Notes: generated by a model not told the origin, from the sequence alone. DNA of 64,000 bases from Kribbella qitaiheensis (GCF_014217565.1 NZ_CP043661.1:5890001-5954000), one strand, 5' to 3'; positions 26,352 to 36,299 are shown, numbered from the stretch's first letter. Numbers and translations: made by a program.

Positions 26352-26774
26352 ATGTCCGAGACCACCCCTGAGGTCTTGTTCGTCTGCATCCACAACGCCG
26401 GCCGCTCCCAGATGGCCGCCGCTCTGCTCGACCACCACGCCGCCGGACGTGTCGTCGTACGGTCCGCCGGTTCGCAGCCGGCCAACCAGCTCAACCCTGC
26501 GGTCGTAGAAGCGATGGCCGAGCTGGGGCTGGATATCTCCAAGGAGTTCCCCAAGCCGCTGACCGACGACGCGGTGAAGGCCTCCGATGTCGTCATCACC
26601 ATGGGCTGCGGCGACGAATGCCCATACTTTCCGGGCAAGACGTACCTTGACTGGGAACTTGAGGATCCCGCCGGGCAGAGAATCGAAGCGGTCCGGCCGA
26701 TCCGCGACGAGATCGACGCGCGGGTCCGCGCACTGGTCGCCGAGCTCGTCCCAGCTCCTGACGCTGCCAACTGA
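26352..26774 (+). CDS. arsC: Arsenate reductase / arsenate-mycothiol transferase
   Basis: A 140-residue protein of the low-molecular-weight phosphatase fold. The active-site loop is VCIHNAGRSQM (C12, R18), and GCGDECPYFPGKTYLDWELE is typical of actinobacterial ArsC that forms an arseno-mycothiol adduct for reduction by mycoredoxin. ATG 26352 has AAGGAG nine bases upstream; it follows acr3 by 27 bases, so it reduces arsenate to the arsenite that Acr3 exports. Confidence 0.93.
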   Translation: MSETTPEVLFVCIHNAGRSQMAAALLDHHAAGRVVVRSAGSQPANQLNPAVVEAMAELGLDISKEFPKPLTDDAVKASDVVITMGCGDECPYFPGKTYLDWELEDPAGQRIEAVRPIRDEIDARVRALVAELVPAPDAAN

Positions 26775-26799
26775 TCGCTTCACGGTGAGCGTAGGTGAC

Positions 26800-27336
26800 T
26801 CCGGGCGGTGGATGCGGTTATGAAGGCGGCAGTCGGGCGCGACGCGAGACGGCCGGCCGTGAGTCTGGCCAAGGACGATAATCCGTCCGAGCCGGTACTT
26901 CATGAGACGGGACAGAGTGCCGGCGGCATGCTTGGCGAGCCATCTGGTGGCTCGCAAACTGATCCGGTTGTAGATCGGTGTCATGTCCCGCCATAGCCCG
27001 GCGGGGCAGAGAAGGGTGAGCGAGGAGACCGGCCGGGTGCCGGCGATTTCAAGCCCGACCCAGCCGCCAAGGGAGTTACCGACGATATGGGGGGTTGTGA
27101 TACCCAGCTCGTCGAGGAAGCCCGCCACGCCTTGCCGCGAGCCTCGCCGGGAGCGGTTCGATCTGAGCAGGCAGTGGTTCGGAGTCCCCGAAGCCGGGGA
27201 GGTCGATGGAAAGAACGCCGAAGTGCTCGGTGAGAGCCTCGATAATTGGGTCTCAGACCTGGCGTGCCGATCCGATACCGTGGAGCAGCACCAAGGGAGC
27301 GCCGTTGCCGCGCCGAGTGAACGCGAGTGACTTCAT
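26800..27336 (-). pseudogene. Alpha/beta-hydrolase, degenerate
   Basis: From ATG 27336, preceded by AGGAG, the frame reads a typical alpha/beta-hydrolase start (GNGAPLVLLHGIGSARQV), then TGA where the family has Trp (SARQVWDP). The same frame goes on (TEHFGVLSIDLPGFGDS), then shifts before AGFLDELGITTPHIVGNSLG, which holds the nucleophile elbow GNSLGG. The match fades after GRIIVLGQTHGRP, so the C-terminal third with the catalytic Asp and His is lost. A nonsense codon, a frameshift and a truncation make it a pseudogene. The left boundary is approximate. Confidence 0.8.
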
Positions 27337-27456
27337 GTCTGCCTTTCTCCTGCCGTACATCCTCCCCGCTGCCCTTGGGTATCAGCCCCTCATGCCGGGC
27401 CACCTCGGTGCTGCCGTCGGACGAAACGCATCCCTGGCGGCTAGGCGTGCCCCCTG

Positions 27457-30238
27457 ATGACCGACATGCTGTTCCGTGAACTCACCCGCCGGATCGCCGG
27501 GGACGTGCAGACCGACAGTGGTACGCGGGCGGCGTACGCGTCCGACGCGTCCAACCACCGGGTCGTCCCCGCCGGCGTCGTGTTCCCTCGCACCGCCGAG
27601 GACCTCTCGACGATCGTTGGCCTCTGCCGGGATGACGGCGTACCGATCACTTCGCGCGGTGCCGGGACCAACGTGGCCGGCAACGCGATCGGTCCCGGCG
27701 TCGTGGTGGACTACTCGCGCTACTACCAGCGGATCGTGTCGGTGGATCCGGACAGCCGGACGGCCGTCGTCCAGCCCGGGGTAGTGGTGGATCGTCTGCA
27801 GGAGGCCGCGGCGCCGCACGGGCTGCGCTTCGGTCCGGACCCGTCGACGCACAACCGCTGCACGATCGGCGGAATGATCGGGACCAATGCCTGCGGCTCC
27901 CACTCCGTGGCGTGGGGGACCACCGCTGACAACGTGCTCGACCTCGAAGTGGTCCTGGCCGATGGTCTCGTCCGGCCGATCGCGGACCTGTCCGGGCTGG
28001 CCGACCGGTTGACCGGTCTGCGGGACGCCTATCTCGCCCCGATCCGGCAGGAGCTCGGCAGGTTCCCGCGACAGATCTCCGGCTACGGCCTGCAGCACCT
28101 GCTGCCCGAGCTTGGCTTCGACCTTGCGCGGGCGTTCACCGGATCCGAGGGAACCTGCGGCATCATCGCGTCGGCGACCGTCAAGCTCGTCGACGTTCCG
28201 CCGCGGCGGGTGCTGTTGGTCGCCGGGTTCGCCGACGACATCGCTGCCGCCGCGGCGGCTCCGCTGCTCAGCAAGCTAGGTCCATTGACGGTCGAAGGCA
28301 TCGACGAGAACCTCGTCCGGGCGTTCGACAGCCGCCCCGGTCCGCACTCGCGACCGGAACTACCTCGCGGCCGCGCCTGGCTGATGTTGGAGGCCGGCGG
28401 CGCGGACCAGGTAGAGGTCGAGGAAGTCAGCCACTCCCTGGCGCGGGCGGCCCAGCAGGCCGGCGCACTCGGGACCCGGATCCTCACCGATGCGCCCGAC
28501 CAGAACGCCTTCTGGCGGATCAGGGAACGAGGAGCCGGCTTGGCCACCCGTACGGCGTCCGGTGACGAGGCGTGGCCTGGCTGGGAGGACGCGGCAGTTC
28601 CGCCGGAAAGACTCGCGGACTACTTGACCGGCTTTCACAGGTTGCTGACCGGCCACGGTCGTCAGGGGGTGGTGTACGGCCACTTCGGTGAAGGCTGTGT
28701 GCACGTGCGGATCGACCACGACCTGCTCAGCGACCGCGGCCGATCGGCGTACCGGGACTTTCAGCAGCAGGCCGCCGAGCTCGTCGTCGAGCACGGCGGT
28801 TCCCTGTCGGGGGAACATGGCGACGGACGGGCACGGTCCGAGCTTCTCAGCCTTATGTACGGCCCGGAGGTTGTGCGGGCGTTCGCGGCGTTCAAGCACG
28901 CCTTCGACCCCGACCGGCTCTTCAACCCGGGCGTGATCGTCGATCCGGACCCGCTCGACGCGAACCTGCGACTGGCGATCAACCGTCCGCACACAGTGGA
29001 TCTGCAGTTCGGGTACCCCGGGGACGACGGCGACTGGGGCAAAGCGATGCGCCGCTGCGTCGGTGTCGGGGCATGCCGCAAGGAGAGTGGCGGCGGCATG
29101 TGCCCGTCGTACCGGGCGACCAAGGACGAACGGCACAGCACCCGGGGCCGGTCCCGGCTGCTGTTCGAGATGCTCGACGGGAATCTCAGCGCCGACGGGT
29201 GGCGGTCGAAGGACGTTCACGACGCCTTGGATCTGTGTCTCAGCTGCAAGGCCTGCTCGAGCGAGTGCCCGGTGTCGGTCGACATGGCGACGTACAAGGC
29301 GGAGTTCCTGCACAAGCATTTCCGTCGGCGGCTTCGGCCGCGAAGCCACTACAGCATGGGATGGCTGCCGCTGTGGCTGGTCGCCGCCCGACGGGTACCG
29401 CGACTGGCCAATCTCGTGATGAAGAACAAGCTGCTGGCCCGCCTCGGCGGAATCGACTCCCGACGAGCCGTGCCGAAGCTCTCCACCGCGCCGCTGAAGC
29501 TGACTCAGAGTCCGGCCGGCATTCCGGACGCGCCTCGCGTGACACTGTGGGTCGACACGTTCACAGCGGCATTCGACCCGGCCATCGCTGACGACGCGCT
29601 GACATTGCTCCGGGCAGCCGGATACGAGGTCACTGTCGTCGGTCCGGACGTGTGCTGCGGGCTGACTTGGGTTTCGACCGGGCAGTTGAACATCGCCCGG
29701 CGCGTCATGACCCGAGCTGTCACGAGACTTGCCGGCACGCCGGGCCGGATCGTGGTGCTCGAGCCGAGCTGTGCCGCCGCCCTGCGAGGCGATGCGCCCG
29801 AGCTTCTCCACACCACCGCGGCCCGCTGCCGTCGGTGACCGGATCAGCACCTTGGCCGAGTTCTTGCTCGACGTCGATCTCGAGTTCGAGCCCCTCGACG
29901 AAGCGGCAATCGGACAGTTTCACTGTCACCAGCGAGCGGTGTTCGGCACGGAACCGGATCGACGACTCCTTGCCCGGCTGGGCATCGACTTCGAGGCCAT
30001 CGACGAAGGTTGCTGCGGCCTCGCGGGCAACTTCGGCTTCGAACAAGGCCACTACGACGTGTCTGTCGCCTGCGCGGAGCAGTCCTTCCTGCCGACCCTG
30101 CGCGACCAACCGGACTCGATGGTGCTCGCGGACGGATTCTCCTGCCGGTTGCAAATCCAGCAGCTAGGCGGCCGGGAGGCCCTCCATCTCGCCCAACTAC
30201 TACGACGCCAGCTCCGCGAACCATTCACCACCAGGTAG
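27457..30238 (+). pseudogene. FAD-linked oxidase with Fe-S and CCG domains (D-lactate/D-2-hydroxyacid dehydrogenase type), frameshifted
   Basis: The first frame encodes 793 residues: a PCMH FAD-binding domain (ITSRGAGTNVAGNAIGPG, CTIGGMIGTNACGSHS), an FAD-oxidase C-terminal domain with SGEHGDGRARSE, two iron-sulfur motifs (near residue 537, and CLSCKACSSECP near residue 593) and the first CCG domain (DVCCGLTW). It stops at TGA 29836-29838. A second frame picks up VGDRISTLAEFLLDVDLEFE through the second CCG domain (EGCCGLAGNFGFEQGHYD) to 30238. One base inserted near 29828 explains the break. Intact, the protein would be about 926 residues, the normal size of this quinone-linked dehydrogenase family. 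Either the gene is dead or the base is an error; the truncated form lacks a cluster-binding domain. Confidence 0.85.
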
Positions 30239-31100
30239 CCGCCCGATCCGGTCCGGGGCGTCTGGAAGGTTCGCCTGCGGGTCGCAGTGCCTGGTGGGCA
30301 CGCTTCGAAATCGAAGTGGGACGGGTTCCTTCACCTTCTTAGTCAAAGTACCGCGGCCTCCGACGACGACCTACCAGATCTCCCTGTGTGGGCTCGGCGT
30401 CGAGTTCGCCTGTCGTGGGTGAGCGCGAGTCGTGCTGTGGTCTTGAGCGGTTGTTCGATCGGCGGTCCAGCCGACGTCGGCACCCCCGAACTTGAATCCG
30501 CCCCTGCGCCACTGCCTGACACGTAACCGTCAACTGGGCTAAAGGGCGGCCCTGGCGCACATGGGCCGAACGCCAAGGCCTGGACCAACCCAACCCCGGC
30601 CGGGACTCAAAGGGTGATCGTAACAACCCAGTAACCCCCAGCAACGGACCCAAACGTCTCGAAAAGGAGGGCCCGCCATTTGACCACCACCGACAACGCC
30701 GGATCCGCCTCGAGGTGGTCGTATGGGTGACAGTCTCGTCACTGAAATTGTCCACCGCAGCAGATCGAACGCAGAGCTGCGCAACTGGCACGACCGCAGT
30801 ACGACGGCACCACCTCCCCCCGTTACCCCGACGCAACCTCGTGCTCCAACTCCGAGAACAACACCTCCACCGCAGACCCGACTCGAACTCGACCACATGA
30901 CCCGACTCAACGATCGGCAGGCCACCTCTCCCGGCACCCGCTCATCAGCTCCCACGCCAGATGCTCGCGGCGATGCCGACCCGACGTCTTCACCACGTCG
31001 GCGTCGTGCAGCAACTGTTCGCCTTCCAGTTGGTCGAGGCGGCGACCCGAGCGGATCACCACCCGCGACAAGCAGGCCTCGGCGTTGAATCTTCCCAGCC
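30239..31100. other. Gene-poor stretch with no recognisable feature
   Basis: About 860 bases after the FAD oxidase. Open frames exist on both strands but are low-complexity Arg/Pro/Ser translations without ribosome sites or known motifs. It is probably decayed DNA, including the lost front of the AI-2E transporter gene that follows. Confidence 0.5.
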
Positions 31101-31738
31101 GGCCGCACCTACGCGGTGTTCTTCGGCGCCTTCTACGCGCGCTGATGGAGCTCGTCCCGTATCTCGGCCCTGTTCTGGGAGCCGCACCGCCGGTGCTGGT
31201 CGCGCTACTGCAGGGCGATCCGTTGACCGCGTTGTGGCTGGTGTTGTTGTTCATCGGCCTGCAGCAACTCGAAGGCCACATCGTCGCTCCCCAGGTATTC
31301 GGCCACCGCCTGCGGATCAACCCGCTGCTGGTGATGTTCGCCCTGCTCCTCGGAGGTGACCTGCACGGCATCCCGGGAGCGTTGGTCGCGCTACCGATCG
31401 CCGCCGTCGCCCGTGAGACCGTGCTCTACCTGCGCAGGCACCTGCTGCTGGAGCCCTGGGGCACGCCCAGCGCCGCCGCTCTCACCGCGAGGCCACCACA
31501 ACCGACCAAACCCGAACGCACCGCGGCTCAGCGGCCACGGCGTGGTTGGGCGCTGGGGCTCGCCCAGCGCTGGTCGACCGTCCGGCTGCGTCGCTCGCCC
31601 GGCCCACAAGGTCCGACCCGGCGCAAGCGGCAGACCAGCAGGATCCAGCCGGCTCCGACCCTGCGCAGCCACCCCGGCACCCCGACAACTCCCAGGCTCA
31701 CCGTGGGCTCTGAATCCGAGCGCGGAGGTCCACACTGA
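31101..31738 (+). pseudogene. AI-2E (PerM/UPF0118) transporter, 3' fragment
   Basis: The sequence begins abruptly with GRTYAVFFGAFYA in one frame and continues as LMELVPYLGPVLGAAPPVL, GLQQLEGHIVAPQVFGHRLR and LLGGDLHGIPGALVALPIAA in another; GCGCGCTG in place of GCGCTG near 31137 accounts for the two-base shift. These are the last helices of an AI-2E family membrane protein. The first 250 or so residues are absent. The tail after LEPWG is Arg/Pro/Thr-rich. The fragment is not expected to work. Confidence 0.78.
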
Positions 31739-32070
31739 AGACAACATCTCGTTCGCCGCTCAGGACGCCGCGGAGGTGCGATGCGCGGACACCTCAGACG
31801 CAGCCGAGACCGCAGTTGGCCTGAAGGCCGGCGACGAATCGAATCTCATCCAGGGCGGCGTAGCCGACAAGATCGCCTTCGGCCTCACCGTCGAGTACAA
31901 GCCAGGCGCCACCGAACCCACCCCTCTCCACCGCCACCGTCATCCCGATGGTCTGAGCCGGTCGAGGCAGCAACCTGTCGGCATCTCAGCAGAGGCCGGT
32001 AGCAGACCGTCGATCCTGAGAACCGCCGAGAGCAACTGCAGAATCGTGGAACGACATTTAGTATGACTGC
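31739..32070. other. Non-coding or unrecognised stretch before a membrane protein gene
   Basis: About 330 bases in which no gene is recognised. TAGTAT at 32059-32064 is a possible -10 element seven bases before ATG 32071, which would give a leaderless or near-leaderless transcript for the next gene. Confidence 0.4.
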
Positions 32071-32643
32071 ATGAGCGAGACTTTTCGGTTGCTTATAGCA
32101 GCTGTCGCCGTCGTGTCAGTTGCTTATCTCGTAAACCAATTCCCGCCCCTGAAGGGTTCGGTTTCAAAAGCCGCACTTGCGATTTCAAGGCGCAGCAACA
32201 TCAGTCCAGCCATTTCTATGGGAATCATCTACTTCGCGTTGGCGGCACTCGCGGTAGGCGGCACCCTGCTGGCCTCCGGCATGACCTCGTCCTCCGCCCC
32301 CACGTCTTCTGGCAGCCCCTCGCCCTCGAAATCAGTCGTTATTCCCGGCAACGGATCGCTCACCGTCGAACCGAAGCAGGGGCCGGCCGGCACAAGCGTC
32401 TTCGTGTCGGCGCAGGGCTTCGCCGCAAACGAGACAGTACGCATCGAAATCTTCAATGGCGCACGCATAAAAGATTTCCAAGGCCCCTATATAGTCACGG
32501 ACGCGCGAGCAAACCCCGGTGGGGAAATATCTATCGAGGCAACGATTCCCGATGAACTGTGTTGCCCCACGGGATCCGTCCGTGTTCGGGCTACCGGCAA
32601 GATGAGCAAGACCACGGCCGAGAGCAGTTTCACCCTGACGTGA
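32071..32643 (+). CDS. Membrane-anchored protein with Ig-like domain
   Basis: A 190-residue protein with two hydrophobic segments (LLIAAVAVVSVAYLV and MGIIYFALAALAVGGTLLA), a Ser/Thr/Pro linker and a beta-rich C-terminal domain (LTVEPKQGPAGTSVFVSAQG, VRIEIFN) that resembles an exported Ig-like fold. Codon use is less GC-rich than neighbouring genes (TTA, AGA, ATA and ATT codons occur), which suggests recent acquisition. There is no Shine-Dalgarno sequence, so translation may be leaderless. Function unknown. Confidence 0.75.
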   Translation: MSETFRLLIAAVAVVSVAYLVNQFPPLKGSVSKAALAISRRSNISPAISMGIIYFALAALAVGGTLLASGMTSSSAPTSSGSPSPSKSVVIPGNGSLTVEPKQGPAGTSVFVSAQGFAANETVRIEIFNGARIKDFQGPYIVTDARANPGGEISIEATIPDELCCPTGSVRVRATGKMSKTTAESSFTLT

Positions 32644-33079
32644 GGGCCAGAGACACTTTAGCCGCGCTACTGGCCGGGTCGGGCACTCAGAGCGTCTGCG
32701 GCTCCCTCAAGAATGCATGAGACACCCCTTCCGCCCGGCCGTTCGGCGGCGGCTCAGGGCCCCGCGAGTGGACTCCAACACTCTGCAAGTCCCCGAAGGT
32801 CGGTAGTTCCGCCGGAAGTGGGCTCCGCCACTGAGATGGGACCGCCGACTGGGGCGTTGAGGTCGGGGGAGGTAGTCGAGGTCGAGGTAGTCGCCGGGGA
32901 AGGGGTACATCGCATTGCCTGCGGCCTCGGTGTCGCTCACTGTGTGGATCCGCGGCCGCGCGTGCTCCGTGGAGTGGTGCCCAGTGACGCCAAATACCGC
33001 GAGTTGGTGATCGAGGTTGGCTGTCGCCGGGGGAGTGGGATCGAGGTCGGGGTTGCCGGCCTCGATCCCTTTGGGGTGG
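32644..33079. other. Intergenic stretch without a supported gene
   Basis: About 430 bases between the membrane protein gene and the NmrA gene. It contains short repeats of GGTCGAGGTAGTCG; open frames on both strands have no start signal or known motif. Confidence 0.4.
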
Positions 33080-34060
33080 TCAGTTCGCGGCTGACTTCAG
33101 GGCGTCTTTGTGCAGGTTGAGCCAGGTGGTGAAGGACTGGAGGTCGGGGTTGAGTTCGCGGACCAGGTTGAGGTCGCGGTCGCCGGTGAAGCGGGCTGAG
33201 TCCTCGGCGTAGAACTGGAACATGTTTGCGATCTCGACGGCCAGGGGGAAGCCGAGGGCGCGGTACTCGTCCCAGGTGTAGGGCTGGTAGGTGACCTGTT
33301 CGCCGAGCGCTTCGGTGAGGGCCGCGGCGTACTCGGTGCCGGTCAGGTGGTCACCGGCGATGCTCACGGTCTTGCCGATGAGCTCGGCGCCGCGCTTGAA
33401 GATCCCGAGCGCGGTGCGACCGATGTCCTCGGAGGCGATCCCGGACAGCGGCTGGTCGGCCATCGGCAGGGTGAGGATCAGCTTGCCGTCGGCGTCGCGG
33501 GCCGGGCCCATACCCTGCTTGAGCGAGTCGAAGTAGAACGTGGTCTGCAGGTTCGTGGTCGGTACGCCGTACTTCGTGAACAGCTCGTTCGCCTCGCCCT
33601 TGGCGTCGAAGTGCGGCACCTTGTAGCGCCCGCCGTCCAGGCTCGGGACCCGGTCGGTGTCACCGAAATGCGGCCGGGTGTCCTCCAGCGTCGACCAGAC
33701 CACGTGCGCCACGCCGGCGTCCTTGGCGGCCCGGGCCGCGTTCTCGGCCTGCTCGTACTCCATCTGGCCGCGGGTCCGGGCGGCCTCCTCGGCCGGCGTC
33801 CGCTCGACCCAGTAGTTCGTCACGACGAAAGCGCCGTGCGCGCCGTCGAACGCCTTGCGCAGGCTGGTCTCGTCGTCGAGGTCGGCCTCGACCACCTCGG
33901 CACCGGCCGCGGCCAGTGCCTTCGCGCTCCGCGACTGCGCATTGCGGGTCACTGCCCGTACGGCGTACGTCGCGTCCGGGTCGACCAGGATCGCCCGGAC
34001 CAGCCCGCCACCCTGCGAACCAGTGGCCCCGACTACGGCGATGAGCTTCTTGTCAGTCAT
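33080..34060 (-). CDS. NmrA-like NAD(P)-binding protein
   Basis: A 326-residue protein with an N-terminal Rossmann motif (AVVGATGSQGGGLVRAIL) and NmrA-family features (HGAFVVTNYWVERTPAEEAA, HVVWSTLEDTRPHFGD). ATG 34060 has AGGAG at a good distance; the frame upstream overlaps the operators. NmrA-like proteins bind NADP and often act as redox sensors or in the metabolism of ketones; the catalytic Tyr-x-x-x-Lys of true SDRs is not evident. It is divergent from a MarR gene and shares with it two identical operator repeats. Confidence 0.88.
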   Translation of the reverse strand: MTDKKLIAVVGATGSQGGGLVRAILVDPDATYAVRAVTRNAQSRSAKALAAAGAEVVEADLDDETSLRKAFDGAHGAFVVTNYWVERTPAEEAARTRGQMEYEQAENAARAAKDAGVAHVVWSTLEDTRPHFGDTDRVPSLDGGRYKVPHFDAKGEANELFTKYGVPTTNLQTTFYFDSLKQGMGPARDADGKLILTLPMADQPLSGIASEDIGRTALGIFKRGAELIGKTVSIAGDHLTGTEYAAALTEALGEQVTYQPYTWDEYRALGFPLAVEIANMFQFYAEDSARFTGDRDLNLVRELNPDLQSFTTWLNLHKDALKSAAN

Positions 34061-34085
34061 CCGAATCTCCTGCGGGAAAGTTGTG

Positions 34086-34135
34086 GTTGATGTGTCAACT
34101 CGTCCAATCATAGCTCGCTAGGTTGATGTGTCAAC
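34086..34135. promoter_or_regulatory. Two identical operators between NmrA-like and MarR genes
   Basis: GTTGATGTGTCAAC occurs at 34086-34099 and again at 34122-34135, each a GTTGA-tgtg-TCAAC inverted repeat, 36 bases centre to centre. They flank the start region of the divergent genes and are likely MarR sites that control both directions. Confidence 0.78.
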
Positions 34136-34149
34136 CCCTGTCGGGTACG

Positions 34150-34647
34150 ATGAATGGTGTGGCGGAAGAACGGTGGCTCGACGACGACGAGCAGAAGGCC
34201 TGGCGCAGCTATCTGCTGATGCGCAAGACGCTGGAAGCGCACATGGAACGGCACCTGCAGCGCGAGTTCGGGCTGTCCGGATCGGACTTCGAGATCTTGG
34301 TCAACCTGTCCGAGTCGGAGACCGGGCGGATGCGGGCGTTCGAGCTGGGGGAGGCGACCCAGTGGGAGAAGAGCCGGATGTCGCACCACCTGAGCCGGAT
34401 GGAGAAGCGCGGCCTGATCCGCAAGGAGTCGTGTACCGCGCGGTATCCGGAGATCGTGCTGACCGACGAGGGCCGGGCCGCGATCGAGGCCTGTGCGCCC
34501 GTGCATGTGGCCCGGATCCGGGAGCTCTTCGTTGACGTCCTCGGCCCGGAGCGGCTGGGTACGCTGGGTGCTGCCTCCGACGACGTGATCGCCGCCATCG
34601 CCAAGCACAAACGCACCACCTGCCCACCGGGCATCACCGACTGCTGA
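34150..34647 (+). CDS. MarR-family regulator
   Basis: A protein of about 165 residues with the MarR winged helix (RSYLLMRKTLEAHMERHLQR, GSDFEILVNLSESETGRMRA, WEKSRMSHHLSRMEKRGLIR). Several cysteines lie in or after the wing (KESCTARYPE, IEACAPVH, TTCPPG), as in thiol-based redox sensors. ATG 34150 or GTG 34159 may be the start. The paired operators upstream suggest that it represses itself and the NmrA-like gene. Confidence 0.86.
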   Translation: MNGVAEERWLDDDEQKAWRSYLLMRKTLEAHMERHLQREFGLSGSDFEILVNLSESETGRMRAFELGEATQWEKSRMSHHLSRMEKRGLIRKESCTARYPEIVLTDEGRAAIEACAPVHVARIRELFVDVLGPERLGTLGAASDDVIAAIAKHKRTTCPPGITDC

Positions 34648-34776
34648 CCTCCTGCGTCAGCGTCTTCATTCCGTCCCTCGGCTGAGAGCCGTTCTCAGGT
34701 GGAATTCAGGAGAACTTGACAGCGGCTTGAGGTTCTCTTGGTGTGCGGCTGAGGCTGTCAGCGCGAGGCTTTCGGC

Positions 34777-35055
34777 ATGGTCTCCCCAGATGCCCGTCCA
34801 GATCGGTCCCGGTGGTTACGCCGGGCCGGTGCAGCCGCTGTTGCGACAGCCGTGCTCGGAGTCGGCGGTACCGGCCTCGTCGTAGCCGTGCTGTCCGCGC
34901 AGCAGCCGGACAGCAACAGCGGTACCAAGGCCAGCTCCGACGACTCGAGCTTCGACAGCAGCTCCAGCTCCGACAGCACCGACGACCAAAGCAGCAGCGG
35001 TGTCGGCTCCACGCAGCAGGACTCGCCCACCCAGGGCGGGAGCAACGGCTCATGA
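34777..35055 (+). CDS. Small membrane-anchored Ser/Asp-rich protein
   Basis: A 92-residue protein with basic N-terminus, one transmembrane segment (AAAVATAVLGVGGTGLVVAV) and an exported tail rich in Ser, Asp and Gly. It overlaps ApbE by four bases (ATGA). Position suggests a role in the same electron-transfer module, but the D-x-x-[ST]-G-A-[ST] motif that ApbE flavinylates is not present, so it may not be the FMN acceptor. Confidence 0.7.
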   Translation: MVSPDARPDRSRWLRRAGAAAVATAVLGVGGTGLVVAVLSAQQPDSNSGTKASSDDSSFDSSSSSDSTDDQSSSGVGSTQQDSPTQGGSNGS

Positions 35056-36299
35056 CCACCCGAGAGCGGCTGAGCGTCTCGCGGACCTGGTCGGCCTGGA
35101 GCTGCACTGTCCGGCTCACAGTCGACGACCCCGCAGTACTGGGTGCCGCGTGTGGCGCGCTCAAGGCGTTGATGGATCGCGTCGACAAGGCCGCCAGCCG
35201 GTTCCGGCCGGATTCCGAGCTCGCCGCGGTCAACACGCGCGCCGGCTCGATGGTGCCCGGGTCGCGGCTGCTGGTCGACCTCGTGGACGTCAGCCTGGTC
35301 GCCGCTTCCATCAGTGGTGGCGCTGTCGACCCCACTGTCGGAGCGGCTGTAGTCGCAGCCGGCTACGACAAAGACATCGCGGCCGTGCGCAGTCGCCGCC
35401 CGCAGACTGCCGGCAGCCCTGTCCCAGCCACTTGCTGGCAGACCGTCCAGCTCAACCGCAAGCTGGCGATGGTCGGCGTACCGAAGGGCACTCTTCTAGA
35501 CCTAGGTGCGATCGCGAAAGCCTGGACAGCCGACAGAGCTGCTCTGGTACTCAGCAAGCGCCACGGCTGCGCAGTACTAGTAGAGATCGGTGGCGACCTC
35601 AGAGCCGCCGGTACTCCGGCCGAGGCGTGGGTGATCGGTGTTGCCGAGCGGGAAGGCGACCCGGTCGCCAAGGTCACCCTGTCGCACGGTGGCCTCACTA
35701 CCTCGACCCGTATTGCGCGTAGGTGGGCCACGCACAAGGGCGACGCGCACCACATCATCGACCCCCGCACCGGCGAACCGGCTGACGGTCCCTGGCGAAC
35801 TGCGTCGGTGTGGGCGCCAAGCGCAGTACGCGCGAACACCTTCAGTACTGCGCTCGTCGCGACCGGCGAAGCGGCTCTCGGTCGGCTGACGCTGGCCGGG
35901 CACCCGGCACGGCTGGTTGCCGACGACGGTGAGATCACCGAGCTGGCCGGCCGGCCAACGGCGACCAGGCCGCCTGATGACGCTCTGGTACTTGGCCCGC
36001 GCGGCCGGGGCGATGGCGATGGTCCTCTTCACAATCGCTGCCTCGCTCGGAGCGCTCGGTGCAGGCAGCCGCAAACCAGAGCAGCGGTTCTGGCTGCAGT
36101 ACGTCCACCGCTCAGCCGCTGCCACCGGCCTGCTGCTCCTGGTCGCCCACGTGACCGCAGTAATCACCGACAGCTATGTAGACATCAACGCCGCCGTCCT
36201 GGTGTGGCCGTTCGGTTCCGGATAGCGCCCGTTCGCGGTGACGCTCGGCGTGCTGGCTATGTACGGCCTGGTGCTCGCCGCAGTGGTCGGAGCCGCTAG
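35052..36299 (+). CDS. ApbE-like FAD:protein FMN transferase, 3' end aberrant
   Basis: The first 308 codons are a normal ApbE: LDLGAIAKAWTADRAALVLS, GGLTTSTRIARRW, HHIIDPRTGEP and ANTFSTALVATGEAALGRL are family motifs. The enzyme transfers FMN from FAD to threonine in extracytoplasmic flavoproteins. The natural end should be the TGA at 35975 next to the following gene, but the frame passes this point out of phase and runs on about 107 codons antisense-like into the next gene, ending at 36299. A small indel shortly before 35975 is implied. No signal peptide is visible. The core domain is intact and could still be active. Confidence 0.8.
   Translation: MTTRERLSVSRTWSAWSCTVRLTVDDPAVLGAACGALKALMDRVDKAASRFRPDSELAAVNTRAGSMVPGSRLLVDLVDVSLVAASISGGAVDPTVGAAVVAAGYDKDIAAVRSRRPQTAGSPVPATCWQTVQLNRKLAMVGVPKGTLLDLGAIAKAWTADRAALVLSKRHGCAVLVEIGGDLRAAGTPAEAWVIGVAEREGDPVAKVTLSHGGLTTSTRIARRWATHKGDAHHIIDPRTGEPADGPWRTASVWAPSAVRANTFSTALVATGEAALGRLTLAGHPARLVADDGEITELAGRPTATRPPDDALVLGPRGRGDGDGPLHNRCLARSARCRQPQTRAAVLAAVRPPLSRCHRPAAPGRPRDRSNHRQLCRHQRRRPGVAVRFRIAPVRGDARRAGYVRPGARRSGRSR

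Noticed and set aside
30339..30896. Minus-strand open frame of 185 codons
   Set aside because: Low-complexity Arg/Ser/Trp-rich translation, no ribosome site and no family motif.
32707..32940. Short minus-strand frame before the NmrA-like gene
   Set aside because: Resembles the loose tails of some HNH/DUF222 proteins, but nothing specific supports it.
34777..35055. Ser/Asp-rich protein as the FMN-binding acceptor of ApbE
   Set aside because: The flavinylation motif D-x-x-[ST]-G-A-[ST] is absent.
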